In this document: positions 40,921-49,906 of the stretch, piece by piece | Position numbering within the stretch: the stretch's first letter is position 1 | How the letters are laid out: each line of letters opens with the position of its first letter | From: M1-B18 sp048264125 | Lineage (GTDB): Bacteria; Bacillota; Clostridia; Peptostreptococcales; Natronincolaceae | Direction: 5' to 3' | NCBI GenBank assembly: GCA_048264125.1 | Contig: JBLXDM010000007.1 | Coordinates: forward strand, 62,001 to 126,000 | Length of the DNA: 64,000 nucleotides | Notes under the pieces: model-generated | What the model saw: only the letters and a program-made list of their open reading frames with translations | What the model was told of the DNA's origin: nothing | Databases searched by the model: none | Program-made: the position numbers and the translations under genes

Positions 40921-42840
40921 TTGAAGGATTCTAGAAATGTATATCTAACGAATATACCGCTAAAGGAAGCACAGGAGAGATATTTACATGCAGTAGATTT
41001 TTCGGGGGTTTATGGTGAAAGGGAAAGGGCTTTAACTGTGGATGCCTTAAATCGGATTACAGCAAAGCCGGTTTTTGCAAAAAAATCCTCCCCCAGCTAC
41101 AATGCTGCTGCTATGGATGGTATTGCTGTAATAGCGGAAAAAACCCATGGCGCAACGGAAATAAACCCACTAAGGCTAAAAAAGGGCATTGATTTTGAAT
41201 ACATAAATACAGGGGGGCATATAAAGCACCCTTTTGACGCGGTTATAATGATCGAGGATGTTGTTGAGCTTGATGCTGAAACGGTTGAAATAATGGACCC
41301 TGCTAAGAATTGGCAGCATGTAAGACCTGTCGGAGAAGACATTGTTGAGGGGGAGCTGATTATTTCTGCTAATCATCAGATCAGACCCTTTGACATAGGT
41401 GCATTGCTGGCGGGGCAAATTCGAGAGGTGGAGGTTTACAGGCAATTAAGGGTTGGGATACTTCCCACTGGCTCAGAGATTATAGATGTCTCCGATGAGC
41501 TTCAGGAGGGGAGAATAATAGAATCAAATGCCAGTATGTTTGCGGCCTTGGTACAGCAATATAATGCTCTGCCCCGAAGGTATCCCGTTGTTAAGGACGA
41601 CTACGGTCTGATTAAGGAGGCCATATTAAAGCTGGCTGAAGAAAATGATGTCGTCATAATAAATGCCGGCTCCTCAGCCGGTTCTAAGGACTACACTGTA
41701 AATGTACTTAGGGAAATCGGTGAAGTGGTCATTCATGGTGTTGCCACTAAGCCCGGTAAGCCTGCCATCTTGGCTTTGGTGAAGGGGAAGCCTGTAATCG
41801 GAATACCCGGATACCCAGTGTCAGCTTACTTTGTGTTTGATTTCTTCGTTAAGCCCCTGATTTTTAGCTACAATCATCAGCTTAACCTACAGCTGCCAGT
41901 GGTTAAAGCCACCTTATCTAAGCGAATTGTGTCCTCATTAAAGTATGAGGAATTTATAAGGATAAAGCTGGGGAAGGTTAAGGATAAATTGATTGCCACC
42001 CCCTTAGATAGGGGTGCAGGGGTTACAATGTCCTTGGTGAGGGCAGATGGCGTGCTGGTGGTGCCTCAGCAATCTGAGGGCTACGAGGGCAGTGCCGAGG
42101 TGGACATACAATTATATAGGCCAATGGAGGAGATTCAGAATACCATTGTTTCCATCGGCAGCCATGACATGGTAATGGATTTATTGGGGGATAAAATGAA
42201 ACAGCAGTACAATGACTTGTATCTGTCCTCAGCCCATGTGGGAAGCCTTGGGGGGATTATGGCAATGAAAAAGCAGGAATGCCATATCGCTCCAATACAT
42301 CTGCTGGACTCCAAAACCGGCGACTATAATGAGGCCTATGTACGTCAATATATTAAAGAGGTCCCAATGGCCATCATTAAATTTATTCGAAGAAACCAGG
42401 GTCTAATGGTTCAAAAGGGTAACCCCCTAAAGATTAAGGGGATAGAGGATATTTTTAACCAAAAACTCCAATATGTAAATCGTCAGAGGGGTGCAGGCAC
42501 AAGGCTATTGCTGGATTATTATATAGAGCAGCATCAGGCTGACCCTGAGGCGCTAATGGGCTATGAAAGGGAGATGACGACTCATATGGCGGTGGCTGCA
42601 GCTATTGCCAGCGGAACAGCTGATTGTGGGCTGGGAATCCTCTCGGCAGCTGAGGCAATGGGGCTGGATTTTGTTCCTGTGGCCTGGGAGGATTATGATC
42701 TTTTAATCCCTCAGGAAATGCTGAAGGATACTAAGATTATAAGGCTGCTGGAGATGATTAAGAGTCAGGACTTCATAGCTACAGTAGAGGGACTTGGAGG
42801 CTACGATACAAATAGGATTGGTGAAATTATTTTACTATAA
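40921..42840 (+). CDS. MoeA fused to periplasmic-binding-like domain
   Basis: 639 residues from TTG 40921. Residues about 1-400 are a second MoeA-like domain (SPSYNAAAMDGIAV, VRPVGEDIVEGE, VGILPTGSEIID, GSSAGSKDYTV, GIPGYPVSAYF). Residues about 410-639 form a PBP-like ligand-binding domain (SSAHVGSLGGIMAMKKQECHIAP, VNRQRGAGTRLLLDYYIEQ). This fused form is common in clostridia and archaea, with the binding domain thought to sense molybdate or the cofactor. Tandem with MoeA and a MOSC protein, it forms a metal-pterin unit. Confidence 0.88.
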   Translation: MKDSRNVYLTNIPLKEAQERYLHAVDFSGVYGERERALTVDALNRITAKPVFAKKSSPSYNAAAMDGIAVIAEKTHGATEINPLRLKKGIDFEYINTGGHIKHPFDAVIMIEDVVELDAETVEIMDPAKNWQHVRPVGEDIVEGELIISANHQIRPFDIGALLAGQIREVEVYRQLRVGILPTGSEIIDVSDELQEGRIIESNASMFAALVQQYNALPRRYPVVKDDYGLIKEAILKLAEENDVVIINAGSSAGSKDYTVNVLREIGEVVIHGVATKPGKPAILALVKGKPVIGIPGYPVSAYFVFDFFVKPLIFSYNHQLNLQLPVVKATLSKRIVSSLKYEEFIRIKLGKVKDKLIATPLDRGAGVTMSLVRADGVLVVPQQSEGYEGSAEVDIQLYRPMEEIQNTIVSIGSHDMVMDLLGDKMKQQYNDLYLSSAHVGSLGGIMAMKKQECHIAPIHLLDSKTGDYNEAYVRQYIKEVPMAIIKFIRRNQGLMVQKGNPLKIKGIEDIFNQKLQYVNRQRGAGTRLLLDYYIEQHQADPEALMGYEREMTTHMAVAAAIASGTADCGLGILSAAEAMGLDFVPVAWEDYDLLIPQEMLKDTKIIRLLEMIKSQDFIATVEGLGGYDTNRIGEIILL

Positions 42841-42853
42841 AGGAGGAGTTAAG

Positions 42854-43291
42854 ATGGCAAGAGTTGTATCAATTAACATCAGCAGTCAAAAGGGAATACC
42901 AAAGGATGCTATAGCTGAGGGGGTATTTGTTGAAAACTTTGGATTAAAGGAGGATTCCCACGGTGGTGACTGGCATAGGCAGGTAAGCTTGCTGGGGCAG
43001 GAGAGCATTGAAAAAATTAAGGCAATGGGCATTAAGGATCTGGAGCCGGGAAGATTTGCTGAAAATATAACCACAGAGGGCATCTGCTTATATGAGCTTC
43101 CCGTTGGCACTAAGCTTAAAATAGGTGAAACTCTGCAGGAGGTTACACAAATTGGAAAGGAATGTCATAGCCGCTGTGCTATCTTCCACACCGTAGGGGA
43201 TTGCGTAATGCCCAAGGAGGGCATATTCACCATCATATTAAAGGGTGGTCTGGTGAAGCCAGGAGATGAAATTGAAATAGTTCAGGGGTAA
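42854..43291 (+). CDS. MOSC-domain protein
   Basis: 145 residues from ATG 42854 (AAAGGAGGAG site). A lone MOSC domain: KEDSHGGDWHRQVSLLG, EPGRFAENITTEGI, KECHSRCAIFHTVGDCVMPKEGIF. The cysteine of GKECHSRC is the likely sulfur carrier or metal-binding residue. Stand-alone MOSC proteins are thought to deliver sulfur to the molybdopterin metal centre. Last gene of the cofactor unit. Confidence 0.88.
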   Translation: MARVVSINISSQKGIPKDAIAEGVFVENFGLKEDSHGGDWHRQVSLLGQESIEKIKAMGIKDLEPGRFAENITTEGICLYELPVGTKLKIGETLQEVTQIGKECHSRCAIFHTVGDCVMPKEGIFTIILKGGLVKPGDEIEIVQG

Positions 43292-43304
43292 ATTTTACTA
43301 GGGG

Positions 43305-43326
43305 GGAGGGGTAGCCCTCCTTTTTT
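43305..43326 (+). terminator. Terminator of the molybdopterin unit
   Basis: GGAGGG, GTAG loop, CCCTCC, then six Ts (43305-43326). Confidence 0.85.
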
Positions 43327-43413
43327 GTGCAAATTTTTAACAGCTATTTTACAATGCCATAACAATAATGCAATATTCATTTTTTAGAATGAATCTAGAG
43401 AAGGGGTGTTTAA

Positions 43414-44631
43414 ATGATAATAGATCACCAGCCAAAGGATTTAGAAGATGAATTTTATGATATATTAAAGAATAAAAGAATAAACACATACTTTCAGCCG
43501 ATCATTTCCTTGAAAAACGGCGACATTATAGGCTATGAAGCCCTCAGCAGAGGACCGATAGAGGGGCTGCTGCATTTGCCTGAGACTCTGTTTGACTGTG
43601 CAAAAATTATGAATAAGGTCTGGGAGCTGGATTTATTATGCAGAATAAAGGCAATTGAAAGGGCTAAGGAGATTATCGGGGATAAATACCTATTCATTAA
43701 TATTGAGCCGGACATCATCAAGGACCCTGAATTTAAGAGGGGCTTCACGAAGGAGTATTTAGAGGCCTATCAGATATCCCCTGAAAATATTATATTCGAA
43801 ATCACCGAGCATCAAGCGGTTTTGGACTTTAAGGGCTTTAGGGAAATTATAGACAACTATAAGGGGCAGGGCTATAGAATTGCAATAGATGATGCCGGAG
43901 ACGGCTATTCTGGGCTAAGGATGCTGGCGGAGATAAGACCTAATTTTGTAAAGATAGACATGGGCCTTATTCGTAACATAGATAAGGACATGATGAAAAA
44001 GGAGCTGCTGAGAAGCATGCAGAGCTTTTCAAGGATAACCAATATTAAGCTGATAGCTGAGGGAATAGAGACCATTGATGAGCTTAGGACCCTGATAGAG
44101 ATCGGTATTGAATATGGTCAGGGCTATTTCATACAGAAGCCTAAGCCTTCCTTTATACAGCTGAACTCTGGAATAATGCAGACTATATTGCAAATAAATG
44201 AAGCCAACACCGAGGCAGGCAGCAATGGAGGCAGCAGACCAATAGGAGCTCTTGCAAGAAGGGATACGGCTGTATTTGTAAATGACAGCTGCCATAGGAT
44301 AAATGATATCTTCAATGAGAGCTACAATCTTCAGGGTATAGCGGTGCTGAAGAACAATAGAGCTGTTGGTCTGATCATGAGGCATAAATTCTACTACCAA
44401 ATGGAGAAGCATAAACGACAGCTGGATTTCCTGTCTAAAAGTATAAGCGAAATCATGGATAGCTACCCGTTGGTGGTGGAGGCTGACTGTATGCTTTCAG
44501 AGGTTTGTCAGATGGCTATTTCCAGAGAGGAGAAAAGTGTCTACGATTATGTCATCATCACCGACAAGTGTCAATACATAGGAATTGTACCCTTCGCAGG
44601 TCTGTTGGAGGCTCTGCTACCAATTAAATGA
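43414..44631 (+). CDS. EAL-domain c-di-GMP phosphodiesterase with CBS pair
   Basis: 405 residues, cytosolic. Catalytic features of EAL enzymes are present: EAL at 42-44, NIEPD, FEITEH, IDDAGDGYSGL (the usual DDFG is DDAG here), VKIDMGL, and AEGIET. All metal- and base-type acidic residues appear kept, so the protein may hydrolyse c-di-GMP. The C-terminal 150 residues (RRDTAVFVNDSCHRINDIF...LQGIAVLKNNRAVGLIMR) form two CBS domains, which may bind a nucleotide. No sensor input at the N-terminus. Nearby at 48.7 kb is a degenerate GGDEF protein. Confidence 0.88.
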   Translation: MIIDHQPKDLEDEFYDILKNKRINTYFQPIISLKNGDIIGYEALSRGPIEGLLHLPETLFDCAKIMNKVWELDLLCRIKAIERAKEIIGDKYLFINIEPDIIKDPEFKRGFTKEYLEAYQISPENIIFEITEHQAVLDFKGFREIIDNYKGQGYRIAIDDAGDGYSGLRMLAEIRPNFVKIDMGLIRNIDKDMMKKELLRSMQSFSRITNIKLIAEGIETIDELRTLIEIGIEYGQGYFIQKPKPSFIQLNSGIMQTILQINEANTEAGSNGGSRPIGALARRDTAVFVNDSCHRINDIFNESYNLQGIAVLKNNRAVGLIMRHKFYYQMEKHKRQLDFLSKSISEIMDSYPLVVEADCMLSEVCQMAISREEKSVYDYVIITDKCQYIGIVPFAGLLEALLPIK

Positions 44632-44677
44632 TCATAGTGATATAGAATTGTTACCCTGAGAGATATCGAGGGGTCTG

Positions 44678-44708
44678 GGAATGCCTTTACCGGTATTCCT
44701 TTGTTTTT
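44678..44708 (+). terminator. Terminator of the EAL gene
   Basis: GGAATGCC (44678-44685) pairs with GGTATTCC (44692-44699), followed by TTTGTTTTT. A TATAAT near 44727 with TTGTTT 18 bases upstream is the likely promoter of the next gene. Confidence 0.75.
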
Positions 44709-44760
44709 ATGTCTATATTTAGGCTATAATAATATAAAGAGCTGCTAAGGGAGGGAGATT

Positions 44761-46476
44761 ATGGATAAACGATACATAAGTCAAGTGCTGGAGGAAATTG
44801 GAATGCTTTTGGAGCTGAAGGGTGATAATCCCTTTAAAATAAAGGCCTATTACAACGGGGCACGAATTGTGGAGCTTATGGAGGAGGACATCCTTCTCTA
44901 TGTAAAGGATAAAAGGCTGGGGGAGATAAAGGGAATAGGCAAGGCGTTGGAGGATAAGATAACGGAGCTGGTGGAAACCGGAAATCTTCAATATTATCAA
45001 CAATTGAAGGAGGAGGTTCCGGCAGGGCTTATATCTTTGCTTCAAATTCCGGGGGTAGGAGCAAAAAAGGTTCGTGAGCTTTATCAAAAGCTGGATATAA
45101 AGAGTATAGAGGAGCTGCAGAAGGCCTGCAATGAAGATCGCCTAATAGACATTAAGGGCTTTGGGGAGAAAAGCCAGAAAAAAATCCTTGAGGCAATTGA
45201 TGGGATGAAGACCTATGAGGGTCAGCATTTGATTTCCACAGGTCTGCAAATAGGTGAACTGATTGTTGGACATTTGAGGACCCTTCAGGAGATTAGGGAT
45301 ATAAGCGTAGCAGGCAGCATACGACGTCGCAAGGAGATCATAAAGGATATCGATATAGTAGCCAGCTGCCGTGACGAGGACAGGGAAATGATAATGGACT
45401 TTTTTACAGAGCTGCAGGAGGTGGCTACAGTAGTTGCCAAGGGTAATACCAAAACCAGCATTGCATTAAAAATGGGCTTGAACGTTGATTTGAGGCTGGT
45501 GAGTCTTGAGGAATATCCCCATGCACTGCAGCATTTTACCGGCAGCAAGGAGCATAATACAGCCCTGCGGCATAGGGCTAAGGGTATGGGGCTGAAGGTA
45601 AATGAGTATGGCATTTTTCGTGACGACGAAAGGCTGCTGGCGGAAAACGAAGCAGACCTCTACAAAATTTTGAAGCTTCAATACATACCGCCGGAGCTAA
45701 GGGAGAATAATGGAGAGCTGGAGGCTGCTGACGAATACAAAATTCCTGCCTTGATTGAGCTGGAGGATATAAAGGGCGTGCTGCATGTCCATAGCCAATA
45801 TAGCGATGGCAAAAACAAAATCGAGGAGCTTGTGGTGGCGGCCATTGCAAAGGGCTTTCATTACATTGGAATATCAGACCACAGCAAAAGCGCCTTTTAT
45901 GCTGGGGGTCTTAACGAAGCCGATATTGAGAGGCAGCATCGGGAGATCGAGGAGCTTAGAGAAAAATACCCAAATATAAGCATACTGAAGGGGATAGAGT
46001 CCGACATACTGAATGATGGGGCCTTAGACTACAGCGATGAGGTTTTAAGCAGCTTTGATTATGTCATAGGCTCCATACACTCCGGCTTTACTATGGATAA
46101 GGAGGCTATGACGGAGAGGATTTCAAAGGCTATTAAAAATAAGCATATGAATATCCTTGGACATTCTACTGGTAGGCTGCTGCTCTCCAGAAAAGCCTAT
46201 GAATTGGACATCGAAAGAATAATAGACCTATGTGCAGAGTATAGGGTGGCTATCGAGATTAACAGCAATCCCCACAGGCTGGATTTAGATTGGAGGAGCT
46301 GCAAATACGCCAAGGAAAAGGGGGTCATGCTGACGATAGAGCCGGATGCCCATAGGGTAGAGGGCATAGATGACATATGCTACGGCATAGGAGTGGCAAG
46401 AAAGGGCTGGCTGGAGGCAAAGGATGTGCTGAATAGCAGCAATATAGATAGGTTGAATGAGTTTTTAAGAAAGTAG
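44761..46476 (+). CDS. polX: DNA polymerase/3'-5' exonuclease PolX
   Basis: 571 residues, the usual length of bacterial PolX. Residues 1-235 hold the 8-kDa and helix-hairpin-helix domains (GIGKALEDKI, IPGVGAKKVRELY, IKGFGEKSQKKIL) and the family X palm (AGSIRRRKEIIKDIDIV, NVDLRLV) with catalytic aspartates. Residues about 335-571 are the PHP domain (LHVHSQYSDG, GISDHS, GIESDIL, SIHSGF, ILGHSTGR, DAHR) that gives the exonuclease. It fills gaps in base-excision repair. SD GGGAGGGAG at 44749-44757. Confidence 0.93.
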   Translation: MDKRYISQVLEEIGMLLELKGDNPFKIKAYYNGARIVELMEEDILLYVKDKRLGEIKGIGKALEDKITELVETGNLQYYQQLKEEVPAGLISLLQIPGVGAKKVRELYQKLDIKSIEELQKACNEDRLIDIKGFGEKSQKKILEAIDGMKTYEGQHLISTGLQIGELIVGHLRTLQEIRDISVAGSIRRRKEIIKDIDIVASCRDEDREMIMDFFTELQEVATVVAKGNTKTSIALKMGLNVDLRLVSLEEYPHALQHFTGSKEHNTALRHRAKGMGLKVNEYGIFRDDERLLAENEADLYKILKLQYIPPELRENNGELEAADEYKIPALIELEDIKGVLHVHSQYSDGKNKIEELVVAAIAKGFHYIGISDHSKSAFYAGGLNEADIERQHREIEELREKYPNISILKGIESDILNDGALDYSDEVLSSFDYVIGSIHSGFTMDKEAMTERISKAIKNKHMNILGHSTGRLLLSRKAYELDIERIIDLCAEYRVAIEINSNPHRLDLDWRSCKYAKEKGVMLTIEPDAHRVEGIDDICYGIGVARKGWLEAKDVLNSSNIDRLNEFLRK

Positions 46477-46530
46477 TACAAAATACAGTCATTGTGTAAT
46501 GAAACTGTAGGAATACATCAAACAAGTAAA

Positions 46531-46538
46531 TTTCGACA
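46531..46538 (-). promoter_or_regulatory. Spo0A-box-like site
   Basis: TTTCGACA, the reverse complement of TGTCGAAA, lies 130 bases upstream of the small membrane gene and near TATAGTATAGTATACAT. Fits the Spo0A box core; binding is inferred. Confidence 0.35.
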
Positions 46539-46667
46539 TTCTTTGCGGTTTTTTTATAGTATAGTATACATAAATAAACTTTAAGAGGCTTAAACAGATG
46601 CAGCATAACATATAGTAGCAATGCTGATAAGCTGCGTCTGATGCTTTATTAGAGGGAGTGAGCCGTA

Positions 46668-46859
46668 TTGTTTAGAATAATTAGTGTTATCACAAGTATA
46701 ACCGTTCTGTTTTTTTTCTTTAAGGGCTTTAATAAGTCAAAGGATAGCAATAATGAAAAAAGGTGGGTAAACGCTGTCTTTATCCAATACATGCTGGTCT
46801 TCGGCTTAAGCCTGGTGGCGTTATTTGTATTGATTTACAGGATGGTAACAAATCAATGA
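46668..46859 (+). CDS. Small membrane protein
   Basis: 63 residues from TTG 46668 (GAGGGAGTG site). Two hydrophobic segments, IISVITSITVLFFFF and NAVFIQYMLVFGLSLVALFVLIY, with a charged link (KGFNKSKDSNNEKR). No family recognised. It ends against a bidirectional terminator shared with the flippase gene on the other strand. Confidence 0.55.
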   Translation: MFRIISVITSITVLFFFFKGFNKSKDSNNEKRWVNAVFIQYMLVFGLSLVALFVLIYRMVTNQ

Positions 46860-46869
46860 TATTAAAAAT

Positions 46870-46919
46870 AAAAACCTTCAGATTGATGCTAAAACAAAGC
46901 ATCGATTTGAAGGTTTTTT
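46870..46919. terminator. Bidirectional terminator
   Basis: AAAAACCTTCA pairs with TGAAGGTTTTTT, continued by GATGCT/AGCATC around a seven-base loop. It serves the small membrane gene (plus) and the flippase gene (minus). Confidence 0.85.
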
Positions 46920-46920
46920 C

Positions 46921-48465
46921 CTACCCCTTAATTGCCCCTATAGCATGCTTTAAATCAATGGTCTTGGTAAATATCAGCCCCAGGAAATATAGTATCCCTC
47001 CAACTACCATGGCTACTATAGTGCTAATTCCTTTGCTGTCTATAATATATGAGGATAATTTATAGACTATCAGCATTCCTAAAGTCATAAGGGCCGTTGC
47101 CAGAAGTGGCTTTATCAAGCTATCCATTAGCTTCAGCCTGACCTTTATATGTCTTCTTAGGGTAATGGCGTTTAAAATAAATATTAACACTGCAGATATA
47201 ACATAGCCCATAAAAAAGCCATTAATGCCGTATTTGGGGTTTGGTATCAGAAAGTATGTGCAATACAGCTGCACTGTCATACCTAAAATAAAGTTAACGG
47301 TGGTGATAATCTGCTTACCCATACCGTGAAGAATTCCTGACAGGGTATGATTGAGGCATAGGAATATTGTTGCATAGCTGATTATAGCTAAGTAGCTCCC
47401 TACGTCCTTTTGATTGTATATAATATTTGCTATGTGGTCTCCGAATACGATAAAAAGGACTGTAGTAGGTATTGCCGTCAGCATCGTCAGCTTTAGGGCA
47501 ATGCTAACCTTGTTTTCTACATCATGAAGGTTATTTACCGCCATTTGCTCAGATATATTTGGGATGATATTAACCACCAAAGCGGAGGTAACCGTAAAGG
47601 GTAGGAACAATAGCGGCATTGCCATACCGGATATTTTTCCGAAAACCTCAAGGGCTTGACCTGCTGTATAGCCTGACACCTGCAGCCTCTGAGGAATTAT
47701 AATAGAATTAACCGATTGCATAAGAGTAGATATCAGTCTACTGATGGTAATGGGTACAGAAATAAATAAAATGCTGCCTAAAACCTTGTAGGAGCTCTGA
47801 TTTATAGCTCTGTGAACTATGCCTCTTGAAAGAACCTTCTTAAAGTTAAACCTTAGCACAAGGTACAATAGTCCAAAAAATTCACCGATTGAAACGCCAA
47901 TGATTGCGATTGTGGCAGCTGTTACTGGATGATTAGGTTTCTTTATATACAGATACACCAGCACAAAGGAAATTCGAGCAATCTGCTCCACTATTTGGGC
48001 TGCAGCCGCTGGCTTTATATCCGTCATTCCATAAAAAAAGCCTCTTAGAATACTGGAGAAGGTGATTAGGGCAATTGCAGGAATAGACCATAGTAATGGA
48101 TAATATAATTGTTGGTTTTTTAAAACACTGGTTGTAATATAATCTAATTTAAGAGAAACTATAACGGTTATAATAAAAGATAATATACCCCCCAACAGCA
48201 TGGAAATTGAGAGGGTTTTGTAAACTCCCCTTTTGTGGCCGAGGGAGTTTTCCTTTGCCACCAGCTTGGAAACAGCGATTGGTATACCAGCAGTAGGTAT
48301 GGCAATCAGAACCATCAAAAAAGGAAATACCATCTGATAAAGCCCTATGGCCTGTGGACCAATGATCCTAGATAAAATGATTCGGTATACAAAGCCTAGA
48401 GATCTTACTAGAAAGTTGATCAATGCCAGAATTACGGTGCCGAGAATAAAGGAAGTTTTTTTCAA
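46921..48465 (-). CDS. spoVB: SpoVB-like MATE/MOP-superfamily lipid flippase
   Basis: 514 residues with about 14 membrane helices. The N-terminus ILGTVILALINFLVRSLGFVYRIILSRIIGPQAIGLYQMVFP and the SRLISTLMQSVNSIIIP, LSGILHGMGKQ segments match stage V sporulation protein B and related polysaccharide flippases. SpoVB moves lipid-linked peptidoglycan precursors for spore cortex. I choose TTG 48463-48465 as start, seven bases after GAGGTGG; the ATG six bases upstream is directly on the site. Clostridia carry several paralogs, so the exact member is uncertain. Confidence 0.85.
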   Translation of the reverse strand: MKKTSFILGTVILALINFLVRSLGFVYRIILSRIIGPQAIGLYQMVFPFLMVLIAIPTAGIPIAVSKLVAKENSLGHKRGVYKTLSISMLLGGILSFIITVIVSLKLDYITTSVLKNQQLYYPLLWSIPAIALITFSSILRGFFYGMTDIKPAAAAQIVEQIARISFVLVYLYIKKPNHPVTAATIAIIGVSIGEFFGLLYLVLRFNFKKVLSRGIVHRAINQSSYKVLGSILFISVPITISRLISTLMQSVNSIIIPQRLQVSGYTAGQALEVFGKISGMAMPLLFLPFTVTSALVVNIIPNISEQMAVNNLHDVENKVSIALKLTMLTAIPTTVLFIVFGDHIANIIYNQKDVGSYLAIISYATIFLCLNHTLSGILHGMGKQIITTVNFILGMTVQLYCTYFLIPNPKYGINGFFMGYVISAVLIFILNAITLRRHIKVRLKLMDSLIKPLLATALMTLGMLIVYKLSSYIIDSKGISTIVAMVVGGILYFLGLIFTKTIDLKHAIGAIKG

Positions 48466-48672
48466 TGTCATCCACCTCTATTGTTTATTTGATATTCCAT
48501 AGATATTCTTAAAAAACATAGATTATTACAGGTGTCCTTCCATTGGCAACTCAATTAAATGGACAATTAGGCCCTTGGCTATATACCATCAAGGCATGAG
48601 GAGGGAGTCGGTGGGGCAAATAAAATTCTTTTATTTTGGCTGTGAATATAACATAAAGATGGGTACATATAT

Positions 48673-49338
48673 ATGCATATGGAAATAATGTTAGATACGG
48701 AGATGATGTATATGATCGAAAAAATTTCTGGAATTTTACAAAAGGAAGAGCTGGTGAAAATAGTTGAAGAAAGGCTTCAGAAGGGCAGTGAAAGCCTAAC
48801 GCTGGCTACTATAGACATGGATAATTTTGAGGCTGTCAACAGCTATTACGGAGAACTGGTGGGAGACAGTGTTATTGAAAAAATCGCATTGGTGCTGAAG
48901 CAGAATTTGAGGTCAGTAGATTTGGTGGGCAAGGGGAAGAAGGATGAGTTTAATATTATTTTTGACAACACGCCGGCTGAAACAGGCTTTATAATGATTG
49001 AGGAGATACGAAAATATCTAGATAACAATACCTTCCAGCTGGGAGATAAAAGAAAGGATATATCAATAAAAATAAGCGCAGGGGTGGCGAGCTTTCCAAA
49101 GGATGCAAAAAATGCCATTGAGCTATTTAGGGCTGCCGACAGCGCCCTCTTCAGAGCAAAGCGTGAGGGAAAAAATAGAGTTTGTCTAGCGGAGAGCGAA
49201 AGCATGACATTAAAATCCAACTATTACACAAAAACTCAATTGGAGAGATTATCTGAGCTTTCTAAGAAAACCGACAGAACGGAGGCATTTCTTTTGAGGG
49301 AGGCTCTGGATGATTTGTTTGAAAAATACAGTAAATAG
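48673..49338 (+). CDS. Degenerate GGDEF domain fused to ribbon-helix-helix tail
   Basis: 221 residues. Residues about 40-175 are a GGDEF-fold (LATIDMDNFEAVNSYYGELVGDSVIEKIA...SAGVASFPKDAKNAIELFRAADSALFRAKREGKNRV) but the signature is KKDEF (89-93), so synthesis of c-di-GMP is unlikely. The inhibitory-site motif RSVD (80-83) is intact at the right spacing, five residues before. The last 38 residues (YYTKTQLERLSELSKKTDRTEAFLLREALDDL) look like a CopG/Arc-type RHH DNA-binding unit. The protein would then be a c-di-GMP receptor that binds DNA. Start may be 48673 or ATG 48712, which follows GGAG. Confidence 0.7.
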   Translation: MHMEIMLDTEMMYMIEKISGILQKEELVKIVEERLQKGSESLTLATIDMDNFEAVNSYYGELVGDSVIEKIALVLKQNLRSVDLVGKGKKDEFNIIFDNTPAETGFIMIEEIRKYLDNNTFQLGDKRKDISIKISAGVASFPKDAKNAIELFRAADSALFRAKREGKNRVCLAESESMTLKSNYYTKTQLERLSELSKKTDRTEAFLLREALDDLFEKYSK

Positions 49339-49368
49339 AAGGGAGTACGACTCTCTTCTTATTTTTTT
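49337..49368 (+). terminator. Terminator of the GGDEF-RHH gene
   Basis: AGAAGGGAGT (49337-49346), ACG loop, ACTCTCTTCT (49350-49359), T-run. Strong intrinsic terminator; its stem overlaps the stop codon. Confidence 0.8.
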
Positions 49369-49438
49369 GCCCTCCTTTCATGGGATTGAAAAACCTTAAA
49401 AGGAAACAATAATACCATTAAGCATAAGGAGGGGTTTT

Positions 49439-49624
49439 ATGGCAAAAAAATCATTAGTGATAAAACAAAGGAGAAGACAAAGATATTCATCGAGGGAGTA
49501 TAATCGTTGTAAAATATGCGGCAGACCGCATGGTTATCTTAGTAAATTTGGAATATGCAGAATCTGTTTCAGGGAGCTGGCATATAAGGGACAAATTCCT
49601 GGTATTAGAAAGGCCAGCTGGTAG
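49439..49624 (+). CDS. rpsN: 30S ribosomal protein S14, zinc type (rpsN), stand-alone
   Basis: 61 residues. CKICGRPHGYLSKFGICRICFRELAYKGQIPGIRKASW is the S14 type Z (C+) signature with four zinc-binding cysteines. The N-terminal basic part (KQRRRQRYSSREYNR) differs from the usual RKPKFKVRAYT, so it is a diverged copy. It is not in the spc operon; its neighbours are non-ribosomal. TTGAAA at 49385-49390 followed by TAATAC, and the AAGGAGGGG site, give it its own signals. Probably an extra paralog. Confidence 0.85.
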   Translation: MAKKSLVIKQRRRQRYSSREYNRCKICGRPHGYLSKFGICRICFRELAYKGQIPGIRKASW

Positions 49625-49635
49625 GAGGTGGTGGA

Positions 49636-49878
49636 ATGGAAAGCATTTGTCCAATATGCAATAGTCTCTCCAGCTATATCGTTAAATGTCCGAATTGTGG
49701 AAGTCAAATGGAGGATATGGGGGTTATCCAGGATTATTTTGATGATTATAGTCCCTATCTCAGCATGGATATAACCAAAAGGGTGGATGGAGCGCCTGCT
49801 AAGGCCTGCACCCATCTGTTTTATTGTAAAGAATGCAAAAACGATAAAAGGGTAGCAATAGACAACATTTTCATTTAA
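49636..49878 (+). CDS. Zinc-ribbon protein of unknown function
   Basis: 80 residues, eleven bases after rpsN, so cotranscribed. CPICN, CPNCG and CTHLFYCKECK give three cysteine pairs, likely one or two zinc ribbons. The middle is acidic (MGVIQDYFDDYSPYLSMD). I do not recognise a named family. Confidence 0.6.
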   Translation: MESICPICNSLSSYIVKCPNCGSQMEDMGVIQDYFDDYSPYLSMDITKRVDGAPAKACTHLFYCKECKNDKRVAIDNIFI

Positions 49879-49906
49879 AATAAAGATAACGAAAGGGGGA
49901 TTATAT

